Assembly (NCBI RefSeq): GCF_026283925.1
Contig: NZ_JAPDPF010000003.1
Location: forward strand, 434,001-498,000
Reading direction: 5' to 3'
Source: Dyella halodurans
Lineage (GTDB): Bacteria; Pseudomonadota; Gammaproteobacteria; Xanthomonadales; Rhodanobacteraceae
DNA: 64,000 bases
Shown here: positions 1 through 9,000 of the stretch, piece by piece
How the letters are laid out: each line of letters starts with the position of its first letter
Position numbering within the stretch: the first letter of the stretch is position 1
Notes under the pieces: generated by a model
Told to the model about the DNA's origin: nothing
The model's input: the letters and a program-made list of their open reading frames with translations, nothing else
Databases searched by the model: none
Made by a program: the position numbers and the translations under genes

Positions 1-489
1 TGCCCAATACGCGAGCGACACATTATCGCAGTGCTCCGTTTTGAACATCGTCATCTTGCCCTGTGCAAGATCGATTTCAAGGTCGTAGAAATCGAGCATG
101 AGGGCACCAAGCAAGCCAGCGCCGATATCGGTGCCGCCGACGAGGAAGTCCACGTTTTTGAGCGTCGTGTCGAGGATGCCGAATTCCTTGACGTGCGTTT
201 GCTGGACGTTCGCCGAGCCTCCAATGCCATTGATGCGAAACCCCATGGGCGCGGGTTCCAGCCTGAGTCCAAGCGCCGACGCGTTGGCACTCGACATGAT
301 ATTGAAGAAGGCCCCGGTATCGATGATGAAGCGCGTATTGGTCCCATTGACCTTCGCCATGGTGGTGGCTCGATCGCCGACCATTTCCACAGGCAGCGTG
401 CCGTAACTCGTCACATGGCAGGCGTCGGCCCAGGCCTGACCTGTGAGCAGAACGCCCATGCCGAGACAGCAAAAGCGCAACCTATCCAT
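1..489 (-). CDS. Retropepsin-like aspartic protease family protein (3' end outside window)
   Basis: The minus strand reads open from an ATG at 489 to the window edge (163 codons seen). A GGGGAG ribosome site lies just upstream and the first 21 residues are a signal peptide ending in a WADA-like cleavage site. Residues 57-59 are DTG inside RFIIDTGAFFN, the catalytic loop of retropepsin-like aspartic proteases, followed by a conserved GIGG segment near residue 90. The visible part aligns by eye almost throughout with the N-terminal lobe of the protein at 32224-33990, including the SSANA and GLLGALML/ALLGANLL stretches. The two are therefore paralogues. The product should be exported and act in the periplasm. 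Its substrate is unknown, and whether it carries a second lobe or TPRs cannot be seen. Confidence 0.85.
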   Translation of the reverse strand, partial: MDRLRFCCLGMGVLLTGQAWADACHVTSYGTLPVEMVGDRATTMAKVNGTNTRFIIDTGAFFNIMSSANASALGLRLEPAPMGFRINGIGGSANVQQTHVKEFGILDTTLKNVDFLVGGTDIGAGLLGALMLDFYDLEIDLAQGKMTMFKTEHCDNVSLAYWA

Positions 490-847
490 CACCACTCCCC
501 TGTTTGCCATGGCGGCAGATTCTATGTGCGACTATGAGTAGCGCAAGGATCATACGTTCTCCCTGCCCCCGATGCTGCGCATCCCTGATTGCCTGGTGAC
601 TGCGGGAAACTCGGAGCCGCGTGCGTGCGGGAACAGTTTGAATTCTAGGCTCATCTCCCGAGTAGGCGTAGCGACCAATCGAGGGTGCGAAGCGCATCTT
701 GAGCAAGATCAATACCGGCTTGGATGCGGTTGACGGGGCGGTCCAGCCGTAGCCGTGGTCAGCGAGATGTTTCCAACCGCCGGTTCCGCCTCGACCGGGA
801 AGCGGACGGTCCCCATGTCCACCCGTGTCCGGCAGTGCCCATGACCC
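490..847. other. Intergenic stretch, no gene recognised
   Basis: No frame here has a credible start, ribosome site or protein-like composition. The only structure noticed is a copy of a dispersed short repeat near 770-805, described separately. The upstream signals for the leftward gene ending at 489 presumably lie in the first part of this stretch. Confidence 0.5.
770..806. repeat. Dispersed GGGAAGCGGAC repeat, copy 1
   Basis: The core GGGAAGCGGAC occurs here, and related cores occur at 1953-1988, 3318-3350 and 17489-17517. On the other strand these read as GTCCGCTTCCxG and would translate as VRFRPEAD-like peptides. All four copies lie outside genes, which fits a dispersed intergenic repeat rather than a coding motif. 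Confidence 0.5.
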
Positions 848-1195
848 TCATGACCCGCGATCCGGCCTGGCTGCTCTTGGCCCACCATCCTTTCGGACAC
901 GTGTCTCGTAAGCCTTGTTGACCAGCGCCTTCACCGCAACGGGGTTGGCGGCCGCCAGTGTCACCCGCAGACCAACCACCTTGCCACCCCAAAACAGCTT
1001 GTCGAGAAAGCCCGGATAGAGGGCCAGGGCCGTTTCCCGGTCTTCCTCGCCAATGAAGACATGAATGACGTCGTCGGGAGGCGGGATGGTCACGAAAATC
1101 CTTCCTCGCACCCGGAACGACGAGGATTGGTGATGCGGCTCTTCCGTGACCGCCTCGAGCGCCATCGCGTGCTTGCGGACTGCGTCTATCTTCAT
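848..1195 (-). CDS. MmcQ/YjbR family protein
   Basis: A 115-residue protein starting at MKIDAVRKHAMALE. An upstream in-frame start exists but adds 21 non-conserved residues, and the start at 1195 has a purine-rich AAGAG upstream. The sequence VTEEPHHQSSSFRVRGRIF followed by a WGGKVVGLRV region near the middle is typical of the MmcQ/YjbR (CyaY-like fold) family, in which an EP.H....F...K/R.F segment recurs. Members are small cytoplasmic proteins annotated as DNA-binding-like, with no firmly established reaction. The gene is divergent from the DHFR-like gene that follows, with about 190 bases between them, enough for both promoters. Confidence 0.8.
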   Translation of the reverse strand: MKIDAVRKHAMALEAVTEEPHHQSSSFRVRGRIFVTIPPPDDVIHVFIGEEDRETALALYPGFLDKLFWGGKVVGLRVTLAAANPVAVKALVNKAYETRVRKDGGPRAARPDRGS

Positions 1196-1384
1196 GGAGA
1201 GCTCTTTGCGATGAGGTGACAGGGAAAGCGCGCAGCGCCCGGATACCGTTGATGCCACTTCGGATCGAAGGCGGACCTCGGCTTATGGGTGACACCGTCC
1301 ATACGGCCCCTGGAACGTGTCCAAGCATACTTCTGCGCGGCGGGGGCTAGCGCTATCCTGAAGACTCTGGAATGGAGATCTTCC

Positions 1385-1915
1385 ATGGCCAAGCTTGTCT
1401 TCGGTTTGAACCAGTCCCTGGATGGCTATGTCGACCACCAGGCATTTACACCTAGTCTGTCGCTCTTTCGTCACTTCATCGAGCAGGCGCGCGACCTGAC
1501 GGGCAGCGTCTACGGTCGCCGCATGTACGAAGTCATGCGTTACTGGGACGAAGACTCTCCTGAGTGGAGCCCGGAGGAACGCGACTTCGCGGAGGTGTGG
1601 CGCAACCAGCCGAAATGGGTCGTGTCGCGCTCGCTTCCCTCGGTCGGCCCAAACGCCACCCTTGTCACCCATGGCATCGAGGCGGCGATCCGGAGGCTCA
1701 AAGCCGAGCTCGCTGGGGAGATCGAAGTGGCCGGACCCGATCTGGCGCATAGCCTGACCGCCCTGGGACTCATCGATGAGTATCGACTCTACCTCCACCC
1801 CGTCGTGCTTGGCCGCGGCAAGCCATTCTTCGCAGGTCCGCGGCCGCCGCTCCGCCTAGTGGCCAGCGAATTGATCGCCGATGACGTGATCAGGTTGACC
1901 TACGTTCCCGCTTGA
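1385..1915 (+). CDS. Dihydrofolate reductase family protein (RibD C-terminal-like)
   Basis: A 176-residue protein that begins MAKLVFGLNQSLDGYVDH, the N-terminal signature of the RibD-C/dihydrofolate-reductase-like superfamily. A GGAGA ribosome site lies 6 bases before the ATG. YGRRMYEVM and the C-terminal LIDEYRLYLHPVVLGRGKPFF are the usual family blocks for NAD(P)H binding and the substrate pocket. Family members are probable NADPH-dependent reductases of unknown substrate, and this is not the essential FolA. Two further relatives lie at 16754-17326 and 17622-18254. The start was moved inside the longest open frame because of the ribosome site and the conserved N-terminus. Confidence 0.88.
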   Translation: MAKLVFGLNQSLDGYVDHQAFTPSLSLFRHFIEQARDLTGSVYGRRMYEVMRYWDEDSPEWSPEERDFAEVWRNQPKWVVSRSLPSVGPNATLVTHGIEAAIRRLKAELAGEIEVAGPDLAHSLTALGLIDEYRLYLHPVVLGRGKPFFAGPRPPLRLVASELIADDVIRLTYVPA

Positions 1916-1952
1916 TGGCGCGACTCGCCCGACGGACAACGCCAGCGCATCA

Positions 1953-1988
1953 GATCCGGATTGGGCGGGAAGCGGACATGTCCAGCTT
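1953..1988. repeat. Dispersed GGGAAGCGGAC repeat, copy 2
   Basis: GGGCGGGAAGCGGACATGTC is found between the DHFR-like gene and the acyltransferase. It matches the core of the copies at 770-806, 3318-3350 and 17489-17517. Confidence 0.5.
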
Positions 1989-2128
1989 CCCTGGCGGCAC
2001 ATTTGTCGGCGACGTCCGCCGCCAGCGACGAGCGCCGCCAGGCCGCAGTCGCATCGCGGGCGCTGACAGCGCCCGTATACCGGCTCCAAAAGTCGCTATT
2101 CTTCCCCGCCATTTCAGGGAAGAGCCCC

Positions 2129-3274
2129 ATGCACCGTCTACCAGGCCTGGATCTGCTGCGCGCCGTCGCGATCGTGTCGGTCCTGTGCACCCATGCATGG
2201 ATTGTTGGCGGCATGGGTTACGGCTTCGGCTGGATTGAAGAGTATGGCTGGATGGGCGTCGACCTGTTCTTTGTGCTCAGTGGGTACCTGATTGGCCGAC
2301 AAGTGCTCGTTCGCTACAAGCGCGGCGAGGGCGTGGACTTACCGGCCTTTTATCGGCAACGGGCTTACCGAATCCTTCCGGCCTATGTGGCGGTCGTGGC
2401 GCTTTATTTCTTGTTCCCGGGCCTGCGTGAGCAAGAGGCAATCCAGCCACTCTGGCAGTTCCTTACGTTCACCATGAACCTGTTTGTCGACCAGAGCGCC
2501 ATGCACGCTTTCTCGTCGGCCTGGTCGCTATGCGTCGAAGAGCACTTCTACCTGATCTTCCCCGTGGCGGTGCTCTTCGTTGCTCCTCTCGCCCGCGCGA
2601 AACGCGTGACCGGCATGCTGCTGCTTGCCTTGGTCCTGGCTGGCCTGACGTGGCGCGGGTTTGCCTGGTGGCAATCCGCAGCAGCCCCCGTCGCGGGCAG
2701 CGGCGCTTGGGAAATGGACGGGCGACGATACATGGAGCTTATCTATTACCCCACCTATGCGCGCCTCGATGGCTTGCTGTTTGGCATTGGGCTGGCGATC
2801 CTGAGCGTCTACCCGACCTCACCATGGGAACGCCTCCAGCGCTACCCCAACCTGCTCGCCCTGCTCGGTTTCACCATCGTGTTGTTCGCGGCGTGGATTT
2901 TCCGGGACATCCTGACCTTCGCCGCCTGCGTCTTCGGGTTCCCGATCCTGTCGGCAGGCCTTGCCTTGATCGTTGCCGCCGCCGCGAGCCCCGCAGGCCT
3001 GCTCGCTCGAATGAGGTTGCCGGGCACCGCCTGGCTCGCAGCTACCTCATACAGCATCTATCTGAGTCACAAGGCGATGCTCAAGCTGGCCTCAAAGCAT
3101 CTTCCGGATGGCCTCAATCACCACGGCATCCTCACCTTCTTGTGCTGCCTGCTGGTCGCCATCACGGCAGCCGCCCTGCTGCACTATCTCGTCGAGCGCC
3201 CGTTCCTTCTTCTGCGCGACCAGCGGCGACACAAAGGAATGCCGTCGCCCGTCGTCGAGGCCGGCGGCGTATAG
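2129..3274 (+). CDS. Acyltransferase 3 (OafA/YrhL) family membrane protein
   Basis: A 381-residue polytopic inner-membrane protein. It opens with HRLPGLDLLRAVAIVSVLCTHAW, holding the conserved GLDLLRA..I..V..tH block with the family's N-terminal histidine near residue 22. WMGVDLFFVLSGYLIGR and a YRQRAYRILPAY arginine-rich segment follow, then about ten hydrophobic helices. Such enzymes transfer acetyl or other acyl groups from the cytoplasm to carbohydrates or lipids at the membrane (O-antigen, peptidoglycan, exopolysaccharide). No glycan cluster is adjacent, so the acceptor is unknown. AGGGAAGAG precedes the chosen ATG; the longer open frame upstream is not conserved-looking. Confidence 0.92.
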   Translation: MHRLPGLDLLRAVAIVSVLCTHAWIVGGMGYGFGWIEEYGWMGVDLFFVLSGYLIGRQVLVRYKRGEGVDLPAFYRQRAYRILPAYVAVVALYFLFPGLREQEAIQPLWQFLTFTMNLFVDQSAMHAFSSAWSLCVEEHFYLIFPVAVLFVAPLARAKRVTGMLLLALVLAGLTWRGFAWWQSAAAPVAGSGAWEMDGRRYMELIYYPTYARLDGLLFGIGLAILSVYPTSPWERLQRYPNLLALLGFTIVLFAAWIFRDILTFAACVFGFPILSAGLALIVAAAASPAGLLARMRLPGTAWLAATSYSIYLSHKAMLKLASKHLPDGLNHHGILTFLCCLLVAITAAALLHYLVERPFLLLRDQRRHKGMPSPVVEAGGV

Positions 3275-3317
3275 AAGGACGTCTGGTACGAGTGCACACT
3301 GAGGGCGACTTACCACG

Positions 3318-3350
3318 ACATCGAAGTTCGCTTTGGGCCGGAAGCTGACC
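3318..3350. repeat. Dispersed repeat, copy 3 (GGGCCGGAAGC core)
   Basis: TTCGCTTTGGGCCGGAAGC lies downstream of the acyltransferase gene. It is a variant of the repeat at 17489-17517 (GCTTCGGGCCGGAAGCG), and the central part is a short palindrome. Confidence 0.45.
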
Positions 3351-3438
3351 TTACAAGCCTGCAGGCGGCCCGCCTGGTCCGCAAAGTTCGTCTTCGGCTG
3401 ACGGCAAATATTTGTGCACGGATAACGAACTGCGAGGC

Positions 3439-3579
3439 TTACTCCAAAGCATGAAGATGGACGGCAAGAAGCAGCTCGGCAAGTAAGAAGTAGGCAACAC
3501 AGGCAAAACCTACCGCCGCCGCGACTAAAACCGTAAGCCGGATCATGCCCCAAATGACGACCGCCAATCGCAGCTTCAT
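3439..3579 (-). CDS. Possible small membrane protein (46 residues)
   Basis: An open frame from ATG at 3579 encodes MKLRLAVVIWG followed by one long hydrophobic segment (about residues 5-36) and a short HLHALE tail. A GGAG lies about ten bases upstream. This is the profile of a single-span small membrane protein. It has no recognisable family and no paralogue in the window, so it may be spurious. Confidence 0.35.
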   Translation of the reverse strand: MKLRLAVVIWGMIRLTVLVAAAVGFACVAYFLLAELLLAVHLHALE

Positions 3580-3792
3580 TGCGGTAGAGCTCCAGGTACC
3601 TGCAAGGTGATGGTCGACTGAGCTTGGCGAAGAGAACCGGTTCGCTGGAAGTCTGTTCCGGCTCGGGAGCGAACCGTACTGAGCCAAACGATACCGTCGA
3701 CATTGGGGCGGTCGATTCGCGCCACTGCCGGAAGGCCCGACGGGCGCGACATCACGATGGAGATGCGCGTCGTCGGCCTCCGTTGACATGCT

Positions 3793-4290
3793 TTACCGCG
3801 TGCGGCCCCCGTCGGTCATGTCGCCTGTGCGGAACATGGTTTCCCAGCGAAGCGTCTCTTGATCTATGGGGTAGGTGGCGTCTGCACGCGTCGGACGGGA
3901 CTCAATCACTCTCAGGCGGTTGCCAAGATCGCGCTTGTCCACCGTCTGGATAACGACGGAGCGGCAGTCGTGTGAAACACCGGCGTCGAGCGACACGATG
4001 CGGTTTCCCGACAGCATCGGCTGCGGGCAGCCTTCGTCCGTGGTCACCAGCCAGACGTTCTTATGTGATCCGTCTACGGTATAGACCGCGATGCGGTGAT
4101 CGCCGAGCGGATCCACGCTGGTCACTAGCGCCGTGTCGGCGATGCCTTGGACCGCATGGCCGGCCGCCTTTACGTAGGCATCGCGTTCGGCGGCCTGGAG
4201 ATCTTTTTCAGCGCCTGCCATGGCAACGCCGCTCGCAATCAGCCAGACGACGCAGGCCAGACTCCAAACCTTACCCTTGCGTATCTTCAT
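3793..4290 (-). CDS. Secreted protein of unknown function
   Basis: A 165-residue protein with a clear Sec signal peptide: MKIRKGKVW, then a hydrophobic LACVVWLIASGVAMA and an AMAGA cleavage site near residue 26. The mature part is soluble and has two cysteines (DEGCPQP and HDCRSV) about 20 residues apart, which could form a disulfide in the periplasm. No family is recognised. It lies immediately downstream of a decayed acetyltransferase gene on the same strand. Confidence 0.65.
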   Translation of the reverse strand: MKIRKGKVWSLACVVWLIASGVAMAGAEKDLQAAERDAYVKAAGHAVQGIADTALVTSVDPLGDHRIAVYTVDGSHKNVWLVTTDEGCPQPMLSGNRIVSLDAGVSHDCRSVVIQTVDKRDLGNRLRVIESRPTRADATYPIDQETLRWETMFRTGDMTDGGRTR

Positions 4291-4348
4291 GACGACGCTC
4301 CCTGGGACGATGGTCGGTTTCCTCTTCTACAAGCCGCGTCTCGCAAGA

Positions 4349-4675
4349 TCAACCGTCGAAGCGTGAAGATTCTTTCATGTCACGTCCACGTTTTTCATGA
4401 GATGGATGGTCTGGATGCAGCGGCCAGTCAATGAGCATCGACCCGGTACCCGCAACAGGGATGCCATCGTCCAAGATCAGATAGCCGACATAGGAACCAT
4501 CCAGCAAACGTCGTCCAACCTATTCACGGGAGCGCTCGATCATGGGCATCAACACCTCGTCGCTCCTTCCAGCATCCTGAAACAGGTCTTCGCGATGCCG
4601 GCAGTCTAGGTCAAGGTCATCGATGCCGAGCGCTCGAATGTCCAAGGTGATACCGATGTGAAACCGCTCGGTCAT
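4349..4675 (-). pseudogene. GNAT-family N-acetyltransferase remnant
   Basis: From ATG at 4675 the minus strand reads MTERFHIGITLDIRALGIDD, then CRHREDLFQDAGRSDEVL and MIERSRE. It hits TAG at 4520-4522 and continues in the same frame as GRRLLDGSYVGYLILDDG and GTGSMLIDWPLHPDHPSHEK. That order (IR..., H/R-REdlF.daG, dGsY.Gyl..ddG.pvagtG) is the N-terminal half of a GNAT acetyltransferase. The acetyl-CoA-binding C-terminal half is absent, and only about 60 bases remain before the next gene. The gene therefore has a premature stop and has lost its catalytic core. Confidence 0.7.
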
Positions 4676-4694
4676 CGATTTGAAGTTCAACGAT

Positions 4695-4977
4695 CTACTT
4701 CAAGCGACCGACGACGTGCGTTTCGAATATCACGCCCATGCCGGATGCAACCTGAAAGGTGATCGCACTGGCACGCGGTTGATCGTCCGATCGCATGGAA
4801 AACTGTATGGCCGCGGCGCCGATGCCCTCCGGCGCGTAGGAAGTAGCGTCTTTCCATCGCATGCTTTACCCAGACGACGTCGACTATGGATTTGGAGCGA
4901 ATATTTCCCGCATTGGCCAGTGCGACGGCAACACCGGCCCAGTCGCCATGCGGGGGCAGATGGGTGAAAGCGCCCAT
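4695..4977 (-). pseudogene. Small gene of unknown function broken by a frameshift
   Basis: Starting 27 bases after the AIM24-family stop, with a GGAG/GGGGGA ribosome site, an ATG at 4977 reads MGAFTHLPPHGDWAGVAVAL then ANAGNIRSKSIVDVVWVK. A second frame takes over near 4850 with WKDATSYAPEGIGAAAIQF and continues through ASAITFQVASGMGVIFETH to a TAG at 4695-4697. Each half looks protein-like and the alternative frames do not. The total length is 93 codons plus one base, as expected from a single inserted base. Family unknown. It forms a leftward series with the AIM24-family gene and the GNAT remnant. Confidence 0.5.
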
Positions 4978-5004
4978 TCCCCCGCACTCCATGCCCAGCT
5001 CAAA

Positions 5005-5775
5005 TCACTTGTCGTCGCCACTCAGCAAGGAGCCCACGATGCCTCCGAGCAGGCCGCCGCCGACCGCTGCGCGCCCGCCGCCGCTGTCGTTACTGGGCAG
5101 GTATTCGGCCACCTGGTGCGCCAGGCGGGAGATGGGTAACGTCTGCAGCCACACCGTGCCGGGGCCGGATAGCACGGCCAGGAAGAGGCCGTCGCCGCCG
5201 AAGATGGCGTTCTTGATACCGGGGACCGTGGTGATCTGGAAGCTGACCGAAGCCTGGAAGGCACCCACGTGTCCCGGATGGACCCGCAAGGTTTCGCCAG
5301 GCGCCAGATCCTTGCGGATCAGTTCGCCGGAGAGTTCAAGCCATGCCGTGCCGGTGCCGCCGACTTTTTGGAGCCGGAAGCCATCGCCGCCGAAGATGCC
5401 GGCACCCAGCGACTGTTGAAAACCCACGCCCAGGCTGACTTGCGGCGTGGCGCAGAGAAAACCATGCCGATGCACCAGGTATTCATTACCTGGGCTCACC
5501 GATACCGGCACGATGTGCCCCGGTACCTTGGCGGCGAAGGCAACCTCGCCCGGTGCCTGCGCAGCGCGGTACTCGGTCATGAACAAGCTGCCGCCGCCGA
5601 CCACGCGCTTGAACATCCCCATCAGCCCTCCACCACCGCCCATCTGCGTGTGCGTGGTCATCTGGATCGACGAGGTCATCCATGAAAGCTCGCCGCTCTC
5701 GGCGAAGACGCTCTCATTCGGCTCAAGCCGCACTTCCAGTACCGGCATCACCGTGCCCTGTATGCGTGTCTGCAT
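5005..5775 (-). CDS. AIM24/TIGR00266 family protein
   Basis: A 256-residue protein: MQTRIQGTVMPVLEVRLEPN, ESVFAESGELSWM, a glycine-rich MGGGGGLMGMFKRVVGGGS, then GHIVPVSVSPGNEYLVHRHG and a C-terminal glycine-rich tail. This block order matches the AIM24 (TIGR00266) family, a beta-rich trimer-like fold of unclear function found in bacteria and mitochondria. The start was set at 5775 because the preceding 22 residues of the open frame are not family-like. It heads a leftward transcription unit whose next two members are decayed. Confidence 0.88.
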   Translation of the reverse strand: MQTRIQGTVMPVLEVRLEPNESVFAESGELSWMTSSIQMTTHTQMGGGGGLMGMFKRVVGGGSLFMTEYRAAQAPGEVAFAAKVPGHIVPVSVSPGNEYLVHRHGFLCATPQVSLGVGFQQSLGAGIFGGDGFRLQKVGGTGTAWLELSGELIRKDLAPGETLRVHPGHVGAFQASVSFQITTVPGIKNAIFGGDGLFLAVLSGPGTVWLQTLPISRLAHQVAEYLPSNDSGGGRAAVGGGLLGGIVGSLLSGDDK

Positions 5776-6039
5776 GTCCTGTTCTCTTGATGTTGGATGG
5801 TTGCGGGCTGGCAGGCATATAACCAGTCGTTCTACCGGCATGCGAAATGCTCATATGCCGACCCCTTTATATCCTGCGCAGTCCAGGTATTTATATAGCC
5901 ACCCCTCAGTGTCGACGCGATGAACTCGCCAAGGGGACCTCGAGACACTGGGACACACCCGCTCCTGGCAACAGGCGCTCCCCCAAGATCCAGGCAGTGA
6001 ACACACCCGTGGGCAGGGATGCCCCCGTGACGCGCATGT

Positions 6040-6063
6040 ACACGCATGCGGCGGCATGCGTGT
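6040..6063. promoter_or_regulatory. Perfect 10-bp hairpin in the leader of the TonB receptor gene
   Basis: ACACGCATGC (6040-6049) and GCATGCGTGT (6054-6063) are exact inverted repeats with a 4-base GGCG loop, ending 31 bases before the ATG of the receptor. There is no T-run, so it is not a typical terminator. It could be an operator or an mRNA leader structure. Confidence 0.5.
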
Positions 6064-6094
6064 GCCACCACGCCACGTTTGAGAGTCGCTCTAA

Positions 6095-9000
6095 TTGAAC
6101 AAGCAGATTGTGTTGGCAAGCCGTGCCCTATCGTTTGCGATCGCCGCGGCCGTCAGTCTTTCCAGTACACCCGCCGCGGCGCAGTCCACCACCGGCAGCA
6201 TCTTCGGACAGGTTCCGCTGGCCGGTGGCGAAAGCATCCTGATCAAGAGCACCACCGGCATCTCGCGCGAAGTGCCGGTCGATAGCCGTGGCCGCTACGT
6301 CGCCTCGGAACTGCCCTTGGGCACATACACGGTGTCGTTCCTGCGCAACGGCCAGGTTGTCGACTCACGCGACGATATCGGGCTGCGCGTGGGTAGCGGT
6401 ACGGAAGTCTCGTTCGAAAATGCCGCCGCCAAGAACCTAGGCGCGGTCAACGTGAGCGCCAATACGGCGCCGCTGATCGATGTCACCAGCGTCGATTCGC
6501 GCACTGTCATCACGGCTTCCGAACTCGCGAAGTTGCCGCTCGGGCGCTCGGCCGAAGCCATTGCCCTGCTCGCCCCCGGTGTGACCAACAACAGCGGCGG
6601 CTACACCGGACCGTCCGGCCAGTCGCTGGTGACGTTCGGCGGTTCTTCGGCCAGCGAGAACGCCTATTACATCAACGGCTTCAATACCACGGAGACGCAG
6701 CGCGGGCTGGGCGGGCTCACCCTGCCCTATGGCGCCATCGAACAGCAGGAGATTTATACCGGCGGCTACAGTGCGCAATACGGCCGCTCCGACGGCGGCG
6801 TCATCAACATGGTCGGCAAGCGCGGCAGCAATGACTGGCACTTTGGTGGCCAGGTGTTGTGGGAGCCTGAATTCGCTCGTGCCGACGCCAGCAATACGTA
6901 CTACACCAATGGCCTGCCGGCATCGCCGATTGCCGGGAGCCTGTATGACCCCAACAGCCGCAACCGCCAGTGGACAACCACGTATGACGCGTACATCGGC
7001 GGCCCGCTGATCAAGGACAAGCTGTTCCTGTTCCTCGCCGGCGAGGTATCCAAGCAGGACGGCTCGACGGTCAACGGCGTGTCCAGTGCCCAGCCTTACG
7101 TGAACTACCGTGAGTCATTGCCGAAGTGGTACGGCAAGCTGGACTGGAACATCACCGACAGCAACATCCTTGAACTGACCGGCGCGTCGAACAAGAAGAA
7201 CACCTCGGGCAGCATCTACAGCTACAACTTCACCACGCTGACGCGCGGCGCCTTCATCAACGCCGCGGACAACACCAAGACCGGCGGCGACCTCTACTCC
7301 GCCAAGTTCACCAGCTATATCACCGACAGCCTCACGCTCAGCGCGCTGTACGGCAAGATGAGGCTGGACAACTACGACGTGCCGGGCAACTACGACAGCA
7401 GCCTCACCTATCTCACGGACATCCAGAACCAGAATCCCGCACTCAATGGCGGCACGCCGATCGGCAATGGCCAGGTGACGCAATCGCTGTACAACCCGAA
7501 CCGCCACAACACCAGCAACAACCTTCGCCTCGACCTGACCTATCAGCTGGGCGCGCATACGTTGTCGGCAGGCATCGACAATCAAAACGCTCGCGCGATC
7601 GACCAGGGCAGCCAAACCTCCGGTCCGGGTTACTACTGGGGCTACGGCTATACGACGACACCGACGGTGGCCTTGATCCCGAATCTTGGCGTCGGCGCGC
7701 CAGCGAACTATCCCAACGGCGCCGCGGGCTACTACGCAGTGCAGTACATTGACAGCTCGATTGCGAGTGTCCGCTCCGCCCAGCGCGCGCAGTATGTCGA
7801 GGACAAGTGGCAGGTCACGGATCGCTGGCTGCTGTCGCTGGGCCTGCGCAACGACCAGTTCACCGACTACAACGCCGATGGCCAGGCCTATATCCGCCAG
7901 AACCGGCCGCAATGGGCGCCGCGGCTTGGCTTCAGCTGGGACGTGAACGGCGACGCCAGCTTCAAGGTATACGGCAATGCCGGTCGCTACTATCTCGGCC
8001 TGCCGCTCAACCCGGCCTTGAACGCAGCAGGCGCCTATGTGGCGACCCAGCAGTACTTCACCTATAGCGGCATCGCTGCCGATGGCACCCCCACCGGCCT
8101 GGTGCCGTTCTCCAACGCCGTGTCGCCGAACAATACCTATGGCGTGCTGCCTGATCCTAAGACGGTCACCGCACAGAACATCAAACCGGAGTACCAGGAC
8201 GAATTCATTCTCGGCCTGAGCAAGGCCATCGACGACCACTGGGTCTACGGCGCCAAGCTGACCCAGCGCATCCTGCGCAGCGGCATCGACGACTATTGCG
8301 ACGTGGGCGCCATCGAGAACAAGGCAGCCGCGCTGGGCTACGACGTCAATTCGACCAATAGCTGCTACCTGATCAACCCGGGACGGGCCAATACCTTCAC
8401 CGTGGTCGACACCAGCGGCGCCTACCGCAGCGTCAGCCTGAGCAACGCGGAAATGGGCTTCCCGCCGCTGATCCGCAAGTACTACGCGCTCGAAACCTTT
8501 CTTGAACACCCGTTCGATGGCCATTGGTACGGCAAAATCGATTACGTGTTTTCGCGCAGCTACGGCGACACGGAAGGCCAGCTGCGTTCGGATATCCAGC
8601 AGACCGCGGCGTCGACCAGCATCGACTGGGACTTCCCTGCCCTGATGTCCAACAGCAACGGTGCGCAGAGCAACGATCATACCCACCAGATCAAGTTGTT
8701 CGGCTACTACCAGATCACGTCGGAATGGCAGGTCTCGGGCAATGTATCCCTGGTGTCGGGCAACCCGCGCAACTGCCTCGGCTTCTATGGCCCCAACCAG
8801 ACCGACCCGGTGGGCTATGGCAGTTACTACCACTGGTGCGGCGGCCAACCTTCACCCCCGGGCACGTATCGCCTGCCGTGGAACAAGCAGCTGGATGTCG
8901 GCGCTAGCTACCGACCGTCGTTTGCCGCGGGCAAGCTCGGCTTCTCGCTGAACGTATTCAACCTGTTCAATTCCCAGGCCATCCTCAACGCCTATCCGTA

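Noticed and set aside
482-712. A 76-codon minus-strand frame upstream of the left-edge protease gene
   Set aside because: Arg/Gln-rich with no ribosome site, and it overlaps the protease start in another frame.
2530-3348. A 272-codon plus-strand frame inside the acyltransferase gene
   Set aside because: Out of frame with a clear membrane acyltransferase and extremely arginine/proline-rich.
7115-8848. A 577-codon antisense frame in the TonB receptor gene
   Set aside because: It is a shadow of GC-rich third positions; composition is Val/Ala/Arg-rich with no recognisable domain.
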